Source: Proteus terrae subsp. cibarius (GTDB lineage: Bacteria; Pseudomonadota; Gammaproteobacteria; Enterobacterales; Enterobacteriaceae). From it: a stretch of DNA of 64,000 bases. Below the pieces are notes generated by a model, which had not been told where the DNA came from, did no database searches, and was given only the letters and a program-made list of their open reading frames with translations. Position 1 is the first letter of the stretch, and every line of letters starts with the position of its first letter. Positions 40,701-46,767 of the stretch are shown one piece after another. Where the stretch lies: positions 1,426,001-1,490,000 of the forward strand of contig NZ_CP047349.1 in assembly GCF_011045835.1 (NCBI RefSeq). The letters are read 5' to 3'. The translations under genes and the position numbers were made by a program.

Positions 40701-42046
40701 CCTTACAGGATTATACTAACCAATCCGACTTTGGTACGGGGGGTAAATATACCCGTGCTATCCAAGCCATTACCGCATTTACGCAAGGTGTAATGGGCAA
40801 CAATATTGTTACTGCGATTGCTAATGGTTCCGCGCCTTATCTTGCCAATGAAGTGAAAAACCAAATTCAAGGCAACAGTGTTGAAAGTGATATTCAGCGT
40901 ACGATAGCGCACGGATTACTCAATGCAGGTCTTGCGTTGGCAAAAGGTGAGAATGCAGTAGTACAAGCCTCTGGCGCAATGACAGGGGAAACAGTGGGTA
41001 TTTTATCGCACTCACTTTATGGCAAAACCCCCGAAGAGCTGACTGAGACTGAAAAGCAGAATATAAGTGCATGGGCAACGTTAACTTCAGGGATTGTCGG
41101 CGGTTTAATCAGCGATAATAGCACCGGAGTTGCCAATGCTGCCCAAGCTGGGAAAGTGGTGGTTGAGAATAACTCACTGACCGGAGATAAAACCCGCGAA
41201 TCCCTGAAACAGAGTAATGAGTGGTGGAAGCAGCAGGTCAGGGAGACTCTGGGTGAAAATTTGGCATCACAGGTGACTAACGGTATACTGAATGCGGTTG
41301 CTGAAACCGGTGATGTCGCCTTATTTGCGGGGGACTCAGCCTTTGATGCCACTGCGGCGGTTGTTACCTGTGGTCTGGGGGACAGTTATTGTCAGCAGGC
41401 AATAAGTGACTTAAATAAAAAAGATCAGGCTGTTTCAAATGCGGTGAATGCACTCACCAGCGGAGAAAGTTGGGAGGCGGTAAAAGATACGGTTAATAAA
41501 GCCGCCGAGGGTGATCAGAAAGCGCTGGAAAATCTGGCCGGAATGCTGACAACTATTTTAACGCCGGCGAAAGCGTTGACAACGGTTGAAAAAGGCTCTG
41601 TTTTGGCCGAGAAAGGTTCAGCGGTTGCCAGTGGTAAGCCTAAATGGTTGCAGGATATTCAGGCGGGTAATAAATTTAATGCTGAGCAGTCTAAAAACTA
41701 CCCGTATAATGAACTGTATGTGAATAAACCGGACGGAAGTGGCTATTACCGTGTTGATTCATATAACCCAGCTACAGGTGAAATTGTATCCCGTAAGTTC
41801 ACTCAGTTTTCTGAGATCACTGAAACAACCGCGAAAAACTATATTCGCGAGGCGGTGAATAAATATCCGGCAGGGGCAACGATATCTAAGGTTCCATCCA
41901 GTGGGTCCTTGGCTGGTGATACATTGCGTGGATCTAATATTTTAGAAATACCTCCCCAAATAAAACCAATCCCTCAATCAGTTTTAGATGCTGCAGATAA
42001 AGCAGGAGTAATAATCAGGGATACTAACGGGAAAATTTACCCATGA
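28778..42046 (+). CDS. cdiA: CdiA, giant contact-dependent growth inhibition toxin
   Basis: A 4422-residue TpsA exoprotein. It starts with an extended signal peptide (ESPR, MNKLCYRVIYNRTR), then a TPS secretion domain (to about residue 320, with NPAGISCQGCGF). A very long FHA-1 repeat region full of LNNQQG-type turns runs to about residue 2640. A putative receptor-binding region follows (about 2700-3030, with a basic stretch KRRGGKKK and the landmark REWLSSDYM), then FHA-2 repeats and the pretoxin segment ending in VENN at residues 4129-4132. The last 290 residues are the toxin: an entry domain, then a C-terminal domain with YYRVDSYNPATGEIVSRKFT and ILEIPPQIKPIPQ. I cannot assign its activity; related tails occur in other CdiA proteins and are probably nucleases. 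It is exported by CdiB and neutralised in kin by CdiI, whose ATG overlaps its stop. It is longer than E. coli EC93 CdiA (about 3100). Confidence 0.93.
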   Translation: MNKLCYRVIYNRTRQLMVVVSELTKSSGENNKRNNIISSPIRTSLNSVAFILLLMQGLVSFSAQASQIIADQHAPQNQQATVLQTSNGLAQVNIQQPNQHGVSRNQFTQFDVDNKGAILNNSLQDTQTQLAGMITGNPWLVNGEAKVILNEINSQNPSQLNGFIEVAGQRAEIIIANPAGISCQGCGFINAVNTTLVAGNALTQDGAITGYEINNGKIVISGNGLNDTASDYTRILARAVEVNSRLQANKLEITTGKNILDNEGNIVNQDDKAEKQTDYAIDVALVGGMYANKIKLVGTEHGVGVHNAGEIGADIGGLTLNENGQLVNSGKIQSYSELDIKTTSLNNQGSIVGKQNLNVTVENHLANSGTLQAKNNIQVDAKGTVSQAEAGKFLAQENIQIDAKNYLAEKKSQLGAGVDNKGNISKPATLTLNIKDELNSAGQHLSSSNIAFNAKSIDLSNSHTQGKSLQVKAAEGHVTSDSAQVNAENIVLDAGTYISNRHGEIKGETVSLMAPQLIDNTKGKVTQTGSRELSFNANELNNQQGEINARGVLTFNNQILKNQKGNIQSLGNQLIVKTTELNNQQGIISLPKQGLLAIETQHLSGREGTLLSAGDLSLQGQLLDLEKATTQADNITITATNLNHDNATLKQTGDKTTFITVKQTLSNQQGKIQTQDQLTLKASIINNNQGEIRTLNNDLAITTQQDLINTEGKLIATAQNKIDAGQLDNSKGFVQAEKNISLTLMNELNNHSGKIITSEDSQIQAGRLNNQQGEIGANTLNIMLSNEANNKKGIILAQDTLHFTAKGIDNSEGSIQSESNMWIDTKGYTLNNQNTQHSGGIISRIALNLLTGNINNIQGVINARKTIDLQGKTVNNLKGQIATEANFTAETQGWNNTSGLIHALNITINTNKQKLINRDTQDNQGIQASQKIKLNTGVLDNYKGDIGGKTVLLTTEGLDNGQGIIDGKTLDLNTGKFTLINQLGKISLTEGVDLKTGEINNQQGLIITGKDLTINSHQQIINNRETKKSGGIVSQGKLTLESGELDNQQGQILAKQAINLTTQTVKNNTGKIVSELSSLTFKGLSLDNTQGHLFSSKNLLLTLSDKLANHFTKENDQGIEAQGLLTITSGNIDSTKGRIVSGEKLILESSDLINKQGILGSLNNNLSITSKAINNDDGSISAYDITINTQGEHLSNQSQQNSSQIFSKHNLTIESGTIDNTKGKLVGKNTINITSDGDLNNQQGQISSTHSLDITTNSLNNAQGQISSNKAITVTSDNNIDNTEGKIEGRDSIRIENNGQFNNTLGEIIGKNSVSILSQGDLINYKGRLGSEKSSVTLNTYKIDNRYGVISAQSTLELDSNKYTINNTDTSQSGGIVSQKNIILKSGELNNEKGHLIAKTDLNIDTHQQKIINNNGIISADNGMLTVDSTAINNISGLIYSLKNMLVNTQDHDIDNSDTKNNKGILTKGNLLLNAGNIFNVQGNLSAEGLAKITFYILNSEQGKLASLQNNLTLTGNQLNNNKGLVYASEELKIILKESLSNNETVDELGIISHGNIEITAKNFDNQQGRLIAKKDNQLSLNEINNQQGTIASQAEKLIVNSQSLFNSSGLISAFSLLDINTHKQKIDNQQGVIVSQSDNITINSGEIINNSGLITGIKNVEINTHDQHFDNSHTKENGGIVSKGELTIHVGDLINEDGKIISTAKQSLFTQDINNKKGKIGSLQESVSIESLAINNQNGLISANNNLTITTHDNEFDNSNSLSNAGVISQGTLNLYTGKLNNQSGYLFSAKSLLLNSFGLNNQNGEIASQSNGLKLVTQALNNQKGTLYSTGYFSLDTQSNQLDNSQTLTKGIISKGPLILKTGDIINTQGRLVSDDNVNITSGKLINNQAQLGSQYGKLNLTTAEIENKKGVITAKNDLIIKAQQQKINNQNGTISTLAKLVINSGDLINHFGKIASDQYADITAKQLDNTKGTIASNSDKLKLQTKDVNNNQGLIYAEKVLTIYADGELKNTDNKATSGIVAKDDLNLKVKQLNNQEGLISVVGNLDLTSFEKINNQQGLVTIGGKTDLTTSQLNNFQGKVSSLGLLKINHGDSLFNNREGNLVSSNNIWLKSGILDNQYGSITANNAVTINSANLQNNQGTLYAKSTLKISAQKLDNTEGLLQSDDQLSVNTNKKILINTKGNVISGTETQLNIGSLNNQKGHIQAIEKLNIQLNKQVLDNQQGTLLSKKDLFIQGNSVNNKDGSIVSGNNTNITLEQGFNNQLGQVQSQGLLVLNAQKLDNQQTQNDELGLKASNIHISTNELLNHQGVIQASELLKLIPAEKLNNQSGLISANELTIGGSPKNNLAIDNKKGLLATTSQLRLWAENLTGDGDVISGGNSEIQLKNALVLDENATIKAQDSLIFSSEQRIDNRGFIYAGEQLSLKATSFTNYEPVKNNEIITARIARSADEYEKRNGEVSAKNLAITVSDNLHNTGLIDAFGGKLSLIATTIYNQVGGRIYGDNIYIKSQQFDNSAKLDEIAPVLASRENLQLFSNTINNRNHALIYSGDDMAIAGFDTENLPESIAADVLNNESASIEANGNLFAHISEINNRDLYLKISDPEKVSEIPMYQFGVDYSSDKFDADDEKIWYNINTREHLLHVNGRQYKDFYEFKYNIVTEESKLLHRDPALILAGKDITLKGDNLNNIDSHIIAGGKLIIDEMHINNQETAGQHIEYHEGTAIKHKRPGKRRGGKKKSSSTSHSQYGPFEVVTDLPLGLLEYKENSNQTSDKRPEASKTDEVIISAKPRFGLLTIKEKNIDVHTENIASITLDKSTEKLANELSLTQHQDNLLTEQNDFILSGKIETKKLDGTIEQKTAENKALKVGNEVSITEIKQTEINQPKLILPEIKHVDKQPLVQQPIGKIITVPQLDKPTENKTIEVNIQTVAPILKLPENRLFNLNKGTDSQYIVETDSRFTNKREWLSSDYMQNALSVDHNNTHKRIGDGFYEQRIVRDQIIQLTGNQYLDGHNDNEQQYHALMDAGIRFSEEFGIKPGVTLTPEQMAMITADMVLLTSREITLPNGSVEKVLVPQVYARVLPGDLQNSGALLSGSEVILNNIPELKNQGTILSKNGLQASTDNLINQGLIKGKTVDLTALHDIKNEGGQIAGQSRVNLQAGDSLISTATTKGDETNQWINRGAAIYLTEPDGEIALKATRNLELTATDILAGGNSRVLLNAGENIELGTINTVRQENIDWDSKNYLHKTTQEEIGSRLYAGDITLQSGEDIHLTATDIQATGLLGLHAGNDISLNSGYSSIDQIAHSVTKDKSFGSSETRTTHAEIHNKQATGSLLKGNEISVSAGNNLTAQGSEIIATQDINLDAGNQLSLTTAQELEFQSYEEKIKKSGIGGTGGIGFTVGKSTFEQLNNSDAITYKGSVIGSTEGNIRINSGDNLTIDGSEMIAKKEISLTGDSVDISSSENSYTELSRTKSKQSGVTVALSGTAGSAINGAIAGYKAAKETDDSQISTLQSIKAGLSGAQAVGAVALDNAQSGTDNESTTLIGANVSYGKSSSESETIHQRNIAQGSSLSAGENLSITATGKETGDITVTGSELQAGNDLSLIATRDITLQSAQNQETTDSKNESKSASVGVGVTVGSGGVGVNINANGSRGKGFEEGDHTYYTNTTLNAGQTLTLQSGQDTTLKGAQAQGDKVIAKVGGDLHLESQQSIDDYKSKQSSESVGGSVNVMGTPGGSANISFSRDKMDSKYRSVEEQTGLFAGNQGFDLTVGKHTQLDGAVISSKADAKNNQLDTGTLGFSDIHNYAEYKVEHQSGGVSTSGGVEGNMLANMGHALAMAGNHSDSAENTTQSAVSQGTWTVRDSDNQQQDIAQLSQDTDNAHSTLNKIFDKEKEQNRQQKQQLVGEIGAQVIDLATTVDTIRGTNQAKADSKLDNLSDTAYDNLYQALSETNDNVTERDIQNHLFQQALQDYTNQSDFGTGGKYTRAIQAITAFTQGVMGNNIVTAIANGSAPYLANEVKNQIQGNSVESDIQRTIAHGLLNAGLALAKGENAVVQASGAMTGETVGILSHSLYGKTPEELTETEKQNISAWATLTSGIVGGLISDNSTGVANAAQAGKVVVENNSLTGDKTRESLKQSNEWWKQQVRETLGENLASQVTNGILNAVAETGDVALFAGDSAFDATAAVVTCGLGDSYCQQAISDLNKKDQAVSNAVNALTSGESWEAVKDTVNKAAEGDQKALENLAGMLTTILTPAKALTTVEKGSVLAEKGSAVASGKPKWLQDIQAGNKFNAEQSKNYPYNELYVNKPDGSGYYRVDSYNPATGEIVSRKFTQFSEITETTAKNYIREAVNKYPAGATISKVPSSGSLAGDTLRGSNILEIPPQIKPIPQSVLDAADKAGVIIRDTNGKIYP

Positions 42047-42537
42047 AGCAAAAAATATTTTATTGTAAATCATGGTTTAGAGCGAAGAATAAACCTATTG
42101 ATGTATGGTCTGAAAATAAAGCCCAAAAAAAACATATAGCTGGTGAGTCATACACGGCACTTATTGGTTCTGATGTAAAACCCTCATGTTTTGTTGAGGT
42201 AATGAAAAATAAAGGATGGGTTGGTGTTAGTTTTTTAGATCAGGAGTTAAGAGAGTATTTATTGTATAACTTCAGGTTGCTTGATGATGGTAGATTATTT
42301 TTGTCTATGGCAGTTCACCGTGAGTTTGCTGAAAATGAAGGTGAAGGAGCGGGAATATTGAACGTATCAAGTGGCACAACTTATATTTTTAATGAAGACG
42401 GCAATACTATTGTCAGAGAAGAACAGTTTAACCCTTATAAACTGGAAGAAAGTCAGACGATGGTTGATATATCAGGTAATTACGATAAATTCCCTGAGTT
42501 TGGTAAATACGATCTTCTGATACGAAAAGAAAGGTAA
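42043..42537 (+). CDS. cdiI: CdiI immunity protein for the resident CdiA
   Basis: A 164-residue cytoplasmic-looking protein. Its ATG overlaps the cdiA stop (ATGA), the usual coupling of cdiA and cdiI, so position identifies it as immunity to the resident toxin. No signal peptide or membrane helix is seen. The sequence (KSWFRAKNKP, VGVSFLDQELREYLLYNFRLLDDGRLFLS) belongs to no family I can name. The composition is AT-rich, unlike the more GC-rich toxin entry domain before it. Confidence 0.85.
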   Translation: MKQKIFYCKSWFRAKNKPIDVWSENKAQKKHIAGESYTALIGSDVKPSCFVEVMKNKGWVGVSFLDQELREYLLYNFRLLDDGRLFLSMAVHREFAENEGEGAGILNVSSGTTYIFNEDGNTIVREEQFNPYKLEESQTMVDISGNYDKFPEFGKYDLLIRKER

Positions 42538-42539
42538 TA

Positions 42540-42662
42540 TTATCATCACCAAAGGGCGCAAGACATAATGCTGATTGTGCCTGGTTGGGTAGTATCAACT
42601 GCGCATAATCCCTCTGTATTATGTTAAGTTGCCGGAGGCTATTTACCCTGCGGTGATGATAA
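42540..42662. repeat. Structured palindromic repeat (MITE-like), copy 1
   Basis: A 123-base element with perfect 11-base terminal inverted repeats TTATCATCACC and GGTGATGATAA, plus inner inverted pairs (AGGGCG.../CCCT, ACATAAT/ATTATGT). It begins 3 bases after cdiI. A shorter related copy is at 46254. It has no coding capacity; it could be a miniature transposable element or a REP-type structured repeat. Confidence 0.6.
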
Positions 42663-42713
42663 CCTTTTGATTCCTTTCTTAATAAAAATATAAAACTGTT
42701 GTGCTTTAATAAA

Positions 42714-43892
42714 TGTGGACACTTTGATAAAGGAATATATTCACCTTTAAAATAAGATGTCGATATGAAACGAAAAACCTCAAAGCAGTACACTGAAAGC
42801 TTTCGAAAAGAAGCCGTTAATTTAATCCTCGAGCAAGGGCACACCGTTCCTCAAGCCGCCAAAGCACTCGATATTCCCACTAAACTCCTTTATTCATGGC
42901 GTAAACGATACGAGAAGGACGGTCAGCCTGGAGCGCTCACCCTTACTGAGCGTCAAGAGTTACTTGCTCTTCGTAAAGAAAATAAGTTATTGAAAATGGA
43001 GAAGAAATCCTAAAAAGGCGAGCGCCTTCTTTGCGAAGGAACTGCTCTAAGGTACTGGTTTGTTCAAGAGCACCTAACGCAATATCCGGTTAAGCATTTA
43101 TGTCGCGTGATGAAGCTCGGGCGTTCAACGTTTTATGCTTGGCTCAAACGACCAAGAAGGGCGTTGGATGAGCAGACTCACGCGTTGCATCAAACGGCTA
43201 AAGCGCGAGCCGAAACAGCTTAGGTTACCGTATGTTAGGCGCTCAATTACGCAAAGAAGGGTATGCCATCAGTGATTATCGAACGCGAAAGTTGATGTGC
43301 CTGTTAGGACTGGTTGTTAAGCAACGAAAACGGCATAGGAATCCCCCTAAAAATAAAGTGATAGCCACAGCGGATAACTTGCTCAATCAGAACTTTAATC
43401 CATTGGCACCGAACGAAGTCTGGGCGGGGGATATCACCTACTTAAAAACCCCAGAAGGTTGGTTGTATCTGGCGATAGTGATGGATTTATATTCTTGTGT
43501 ATCGTGGGCTGGCATCTGTCGACATGTATTGATAATACATTGATAAATAAGGGCTTAATGAAAGCTTATAACCTACGTTATCCCTCAAAAGGCTGTGCTT
43601 TTCACAGTGATAGAGGGAGTCAATATACGGGAAGCCATTATCAAGCTTTATTGAAAAGCTATGATATGCGCCCAAGCCAAGGAGATGTCGGAGCCTGTTG
43701 GGATAATGCGGTTGTTGAACGTTTTTTTGGGAGTTTAAAGCATGATTGGTTATTTAAAAAAACGTATTCAACACGAGAGGAAATGAAGCAGGATGTGTTG
43801 GATTACCTGCATTATTATAACGTAATGCGCTTACACACGGCGAATCGCAAATTATCGCCAGTGGAGTATGAAAACTCCTTCAAAAAAGTGTC
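42714..43892 (+). mobile_element. Decayed IS3-family insertion sequence
   Basis: Left end TGTGGACACTTTGATAAAG (42714 on) and a right end resembling its inverse (AAAAAAGTGTC near 43892) enclose remnants of orfA and orfB. Several frameshifts and deletions inactivate it. The right end appears to lack its last bases and abuts a truncated toxin gene, so the element or a later deletion removed the front of that cassette. Confidence 0.8.
42765..43050 (+). pseudogene. IS3-family orfA, frameshifted
   Basis: Encodes a helix-turn-helix transposase front half (MKRKTSKQYTESFRKEAV, AAKALDIPTKLLYSW) and a leucine-zipper-like KENKLLKMEK. The frame ends early at 43013; restoring two lost bases gives the family ending (ASAFFAKELL) up to the stop at 43050. 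Confidence 0.75.
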
Positions 43893-43896
43893 TTAA
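43049..43896 (+). pseudogene. IS3-family orfB (DDE integrase domain), broken
   Basis: The translation in pieces reads RYWFVQEHLTQYPV, YRMLGAQLRKEGY-like, PNEVWAGDITYLKTPEGWLYLAIVMD, HSDRGSQYTGSHY, DVGACWDNAVVERFFGSLKHDW and YYNVMRLHTANRKLSP, the core of an IS3 transposase. Catalytic Asp, Asp and Glu motifs are recognisable but lie in different frames: breaks occur near 43220 and 43500. Confidence 0.8.
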
Positions 43897-44362
43897 ATTT
43901 ATTGTGCAGAACAGTAATGAGAATAATAAAAAGCAGACACCAGAACGAGATAATAAAGAGTCTCTGAATAACATAGAACCAGGAAAACAAGTCTCTGGTA
44001 GTAAAGGAAATTGGAATAAAGAATTAAATAAAAGTGATAGAAATGGTTACCAGCAATGTAAAGTTGGTAAATGTGGTGAAACTGGGGATGATGGTGGACA
44101 TTTAATCGCGACAAGATTTTCAGGACTAGGTGAAAAAATAAACATGGTGCCAATGAATTCTAATTTAAATCGTAGTGAATGGAAAAAAATGGAGAATATA
44201 TGGGCAAGATCGTTAAAAGATAATAAAGAGACAAGCGTTAAGATAGAGCCTGTATATATAAGGAATAGTGATAGGCCAAGTAGTATTAACGTTACATACA
44301 AAATAGGAAATGAGCCCCCTATAGAAAGGACGTTTATTAATGACTCTAAAGGTGAAAAATGA
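43868..44362 (+). pseudogene. Module 1: orphan CdiA toxin end, DNA/RNA non-specific endonuclease
   Basis: The frame starts inside the IS remnant; CdiA-type sequence begins about 43893, so the VENN front is missing. From about residue 60 it reads GYQQCKVGKCGETGDDGGHL, then NMVPMNSNLNRSEWKKMENIWARSL, then VTYKIGNEPPIERTF. This is the Endonuclease_NS-type toxin fold with the catalytic DGGH motif and the conserved Asn-rich metal site. It degrades DNA and RNA in target cells when delivered. Here it can be neither secreted nor delivered as it stands. The next gene overlaps its stop and is the matching YezG-like immunity gene. Confidence 0.8.
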
Positions 44363-44691
44363 AAACAGATCAGGAAATATATAATAATATAGGTACGTTA
44401 TTGTATAACATAGCTCCTAATGAGGCTAAAAAGATAAATATGAGGGCTAATTTATCAGTTGAAGGTAATACATGTGAATATGAATATGATTATCTTGACA
44501 ATGAAAATTCATTGAAATGGTTTACAGCTGGTGGTGTTGCAAATACACATATGCTCCACAATTTGGTTGAACTGAGAAATTATTATATAGAACATAATTT
44601 AACTAATGATCTACCTATTTGGAAAGGCTGTGAAGTAACTTTAGATTTAGAAACAATGAAAATTAATATAGATTTTAAGTACGAAAATTAA
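44359..44691 (+). CDS. Module 1 immunity protein, YezG-like
   Basis: A 110-residue acidic protein whose ATG overlaps the toxin stop (ATGA). IYNNIGTLLYNIAP, EGNTCEYEYDY, KWFTAGG, LVELRNYYIEHNL and WKGCEVTLDLETMKINIDF resemble the YezG/DUF600 immunity family, known partners of YeeF-type DGGH nucleases. Frame intact, so protection may persist although the toxin is headless. Confidence 0.8.
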   Translation: MKTDQEIYNNIGTLLYNIAPNEAKKINMRANLSVEGNTCEYEYDYLDNENSLKWFTAGGVANTHMLHNLVELRNYYIEHNLTNDLPIWKGCEVTLDLETMKINIDFKYEN

Positions 44692-44712
44692 ATTACAATC
44701 TCGAACGCTATT

Positions 44713-44733
44713 GTGGATCCCAAAGGGATCCAC
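44713..44733. repeat. Cassette-boundary hairpin
   Basis: GTGGATCCC/GGGATCCAC perfect 9-base stem with a 3-base loop directly after the module 1 immunity gene. Related hairpins close other cassettes. It may serve as a terminator, though the T-run is weak. Confidence 0.5.
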
Positions 44734-45969
44734 CTTGTGACTTTACTCTCCTTCAGCTTCTTACCAAGAATAGTCAGTTGGGAGTGGACAGTTGAAAGTG
44801 ATATTCAGCGCACGATAGCGCACGGATTACTCAATGCAGGCCTTGCGTTGGCAAAAGGTGAGAATGCAGTAGTGCAAGCTTCTGGCGCAATGACAGGGGA
44901 AACAGTGGGTATTTTATCGCACTCATTTTATGGCAAAACCCCCGAAGAGCTCACCGAAACTGAAAAGCAGAATATAAGTGCATGGGCAACGTTAACTTCA
45001 GGGATTGTCGGCGGTTTAATCAGCGATAATAGTGCAGGTGTTGCCAATGCCGCCCAAGCTGGGAAAGTGGTGGTTGAGAATAATTATTTAACAGCCAAAC
45101 AAATAACTTCATGGCTTGAAAAGTATTATCTTGCTTCTACAGATGAGGAAAAGAAACATTTAGTTGAATTAGGAAATAATGTCGATGCAGAACAACAGCA
45201 AAAAGCGATAGAAACTAGGATCACTAAAGAACATTTGGTTCAACAACAAGATGAATTAATTTTACTTATTCAATCAGCAGATTGTAATGCTCATTGCAAA
45301 TCAATTGCTGAATATAGTATCAGAAAACTGGATCCTATCATTGAAAATTATAGTGAATTACAGCGTGGTAATAATATTCCACGAGCCGTTGTTGCAACGA
45401 CAGCATTAGGTTTACCTATAATGAGTAAGGCTATTAGCCCTTATGTAGCGAGTTGGTTAGGTAGCACTACTGTTGCTAGCCGTGTAGTAGGTGTAACAAC
45501 TACGGGCACAGCAAATTTAGCCATGCAGGTGCATAATATTAACACAGACCCAAAAGCGAGCTTTAGTTATGCAAGCTTTGGTTCTTCTTTGTTAACAGGA
45601 GGAATAACATCAGGAATGGGGTATTGGGGAACGCTCACAACCAATACAACTGGTGCGGGTGTTTCAAGTTTAATTGATGGAGAATCACCTTGGGTCTCAA
45701 TGGGAGGCGCATTAGTTGGTTCAACATTCGGCTATGGAGGCACAAAATGGTTAACTCATCATTTTGATAATAAATTTAATCCTTGGTCTAGCGGGCTTAA
45801 AGATCGCCCATTAGTTGTAATGCCATCAATTACAGCTCCGCCGAGTGTATCGCCAATGCCTGGAATTATAGGTAGCCTTCTTGGATCCGCGGGTTCAGAA
45901 TATTTAAATAAAGAGACTAGCGAAGTATTGAAGAAAATCACAATAGAGAACGAAAATGAAAGTAATTAA
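44713..45969 (+). CDS. Module 2: orphan CdiA C-terminus with membrane toxin
   Basis: The open frame has a GTG start in the boundary repeat, but homology to cdiA begins at 44791 (VESDIQRTIAHGLLNAG) and runs to VENN. Then comes an entry-type region (LTAKQITSWLEKYYLAS, CNAHCKSIAEYSIRKLDPIIENY) and a glycine/alanine-rich hydrophobic end (VVATTALGLPIMS, SLLTGGITSGMGYWG, MGGALVGSTFGYGG, PGIIGSLLGSAGS). Glycine-zipper-like segments plus a membrane immunity protein next door suggest a pore-forming or depolarising toxin, comparable to E. coli EC93 CdiA, whose immunity protein is also a small membrane protein. No secretion parts, so silent unless recombined into cdiA. The frame is intact. Confidence 0.75.
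   Translation: MDPKGIHLVTLLSFSFLPRIVSWEWTVESDIQRTIAHGLLNAGLALAKGENAVVQASGAMTGETVGILSHSFYGKTPEELTETEKQNISAWATLTSGIVGGLISDNSAGVANAAQAGKVVVENNYLTAKQITSWLEKYYLASTDEEKKHLVELGNNVDAEQQQKAIETRITKEHLVQQQDELILLIQSADCNAHCKSIAEYSIRKLDPIIENYSELQRGNNIPRAVVATTALGLPIMSKAISPYVASWLGSTTVASRVVGVTTTGTANLAMQVHNINTDPKASFSYASFGSSLLTGGITSGMGYWGTLTTNTTGAGVSSLIDGESPWVSMGGALVGSTFGYGGTKWLTHHFDNKFNPWSSGLKDRPLVVMPSITAPPSVSPMPGIIGSLLGSAGSEYLNKETSEVLKKITIENENESN
44735..44790 (-). pseudogene. Degenerate SymE-like fragment
   Basis: The minus strand reads SQLTILGKKLKESKVTR, resembling the SPKLTIRGKWL core of the clearer SymE remnants further right. Very short and uncertain on its own; the recurring position supports it. Confidence 0.35.
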
Positions 45970-46183
45970 TTATTTTTTAATATTATTTTTTTGTTATTTT
46001 GTACTGGTTTTTATTACATTCTTATTGCTTGGTTTTATTGTTGAATTTATTCATTATATGAAATTAGGTATTTTTTACATTGATATATTTTTTTTAAAAA
46101 AACCGATTATTTTTGGGGGAGTGTTTGGTTTGAGTTTTAGTGGTATTCATCTATTTGTGAATTATTGGGAAAATAAACATTGA
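45956..46183 (+). CDS. Module 2 immunity protein, two-helix membrane type
   Basis: A 75-residue protein overlapping the toxin end by 14 bases. A long hydrophobic N-terminal helix (NYFLILFFCYFVLVFITFLL) and a glycine-rich second helix (PIIFGGVFGLSFSGIHLFVNY) make it an inner-membrane protein. Its layout matches the immunity proteins of modules 3, 4, 6, 9 and 10, all ending G-x-G-rich helix, aromatic, then a short Lys-rich tail. It probably blocks the membrane toxin in the bilayer. Confidence 0.7.
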   Translation: MKVINYFLILFFCYFVLVFITFLLLGFIVEFIHYMKLGIFYIDIFFLKKPIIFGGVFGLSFSGIHLFVNYWENKH

Positions 46184-46253
46184 GCAGCTAAATCAATCAT
46201 TAAATAGATATTAATTTTGTTGTGTTCAGCCAAACATCAGTCTGTAATTATTA

Positions 46254-46323
46254 TCACCAAAGGGCGCAAGACATAATTATCGAGTGTTATGTTGAATTGC
46301 CGAAGGCAATTGCCCTGTGGTGA
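46254..46323. repeat. Structured palindromic repeat, copy 2
   Basis: A 70-base relative of the repeat at 42540: TCACCAAAGGGCGCAAGACA is shared exactly, and the far end again reads CCCTGTGGTGA, the inverse. Inner pairs ACATAA/TTATGT and TTGCC/GGCAA allow one long folded stem. It lies after the module 2 immunity gene. Confidence 0.6.
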
Positions 46324-46457
46324 TGAAGGTTGTAGGTGTATAGGTGGCATAAATTTTAGTAAATTCATTTAATTATCTATAATATTTTGTTTTGGACTAA
46401 TGATTTAGTACTAATTCTTTGGCATTATTTTATTAGTATATTTTTCTAATTTAAATT

Positions 46458-46745
46458 ATGAGCAATCTCTATCAAACCCTTTCAGAAAATAACAATAAGC
46501 CTATAAGTTATGGATGGAATCAATATAAATTGTGGAAAACAGGAGGTTGGGATCCTAAATATAACTCTAAATTGCAAGGTGGAGCTATAAAAGGATTATA
46601 TGGACTTTCGAAAGATATGAAACCCTATCCTTTGCCTGGTATTTTGGGAAATATGGGAGCTGCTGGTATAACTGAAACAACAAATACTCTGATACAAGAG
46701 GAAATTAAAGAATTTAAGGAAAAAATGGATGAGAATAAAAAATAA
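46458..46745 (+). pseudogene. Module 3: membrane-toxin tail fragment
   Basis: Begins with a short scrap of cdiA (NLYQTLSENNN, compare NLYQALSETND) fused to a 70-residue tail KPISYGWNQYKLWKTGG, LQGGAIKGLYGLS, PLPGILGNMGAAGITETTN. The PLPGILG segment lines up with PMPGIIG in module 2, so this is the extreme C terminus of another membrane toxin variant without its body. Confidence 0.6.
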
Positions 46746-46767
46746 TTAATTAATATTCGTGGTTATA

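Noticed and set aside
26986-42046. HpmBA haemolysin operon
   Set aside because: The exoprotein is almost three times too long, carries VENN and an overlapping immunity gene, and so is a CdiA rather than the Proteus haemolysin.
42540-46323. Integron attC sites
   Set aside because: The palindromic elements sit between cassettes, but they lack the GTTRRRY/RYYYAAC core pattern and no integrase is present.
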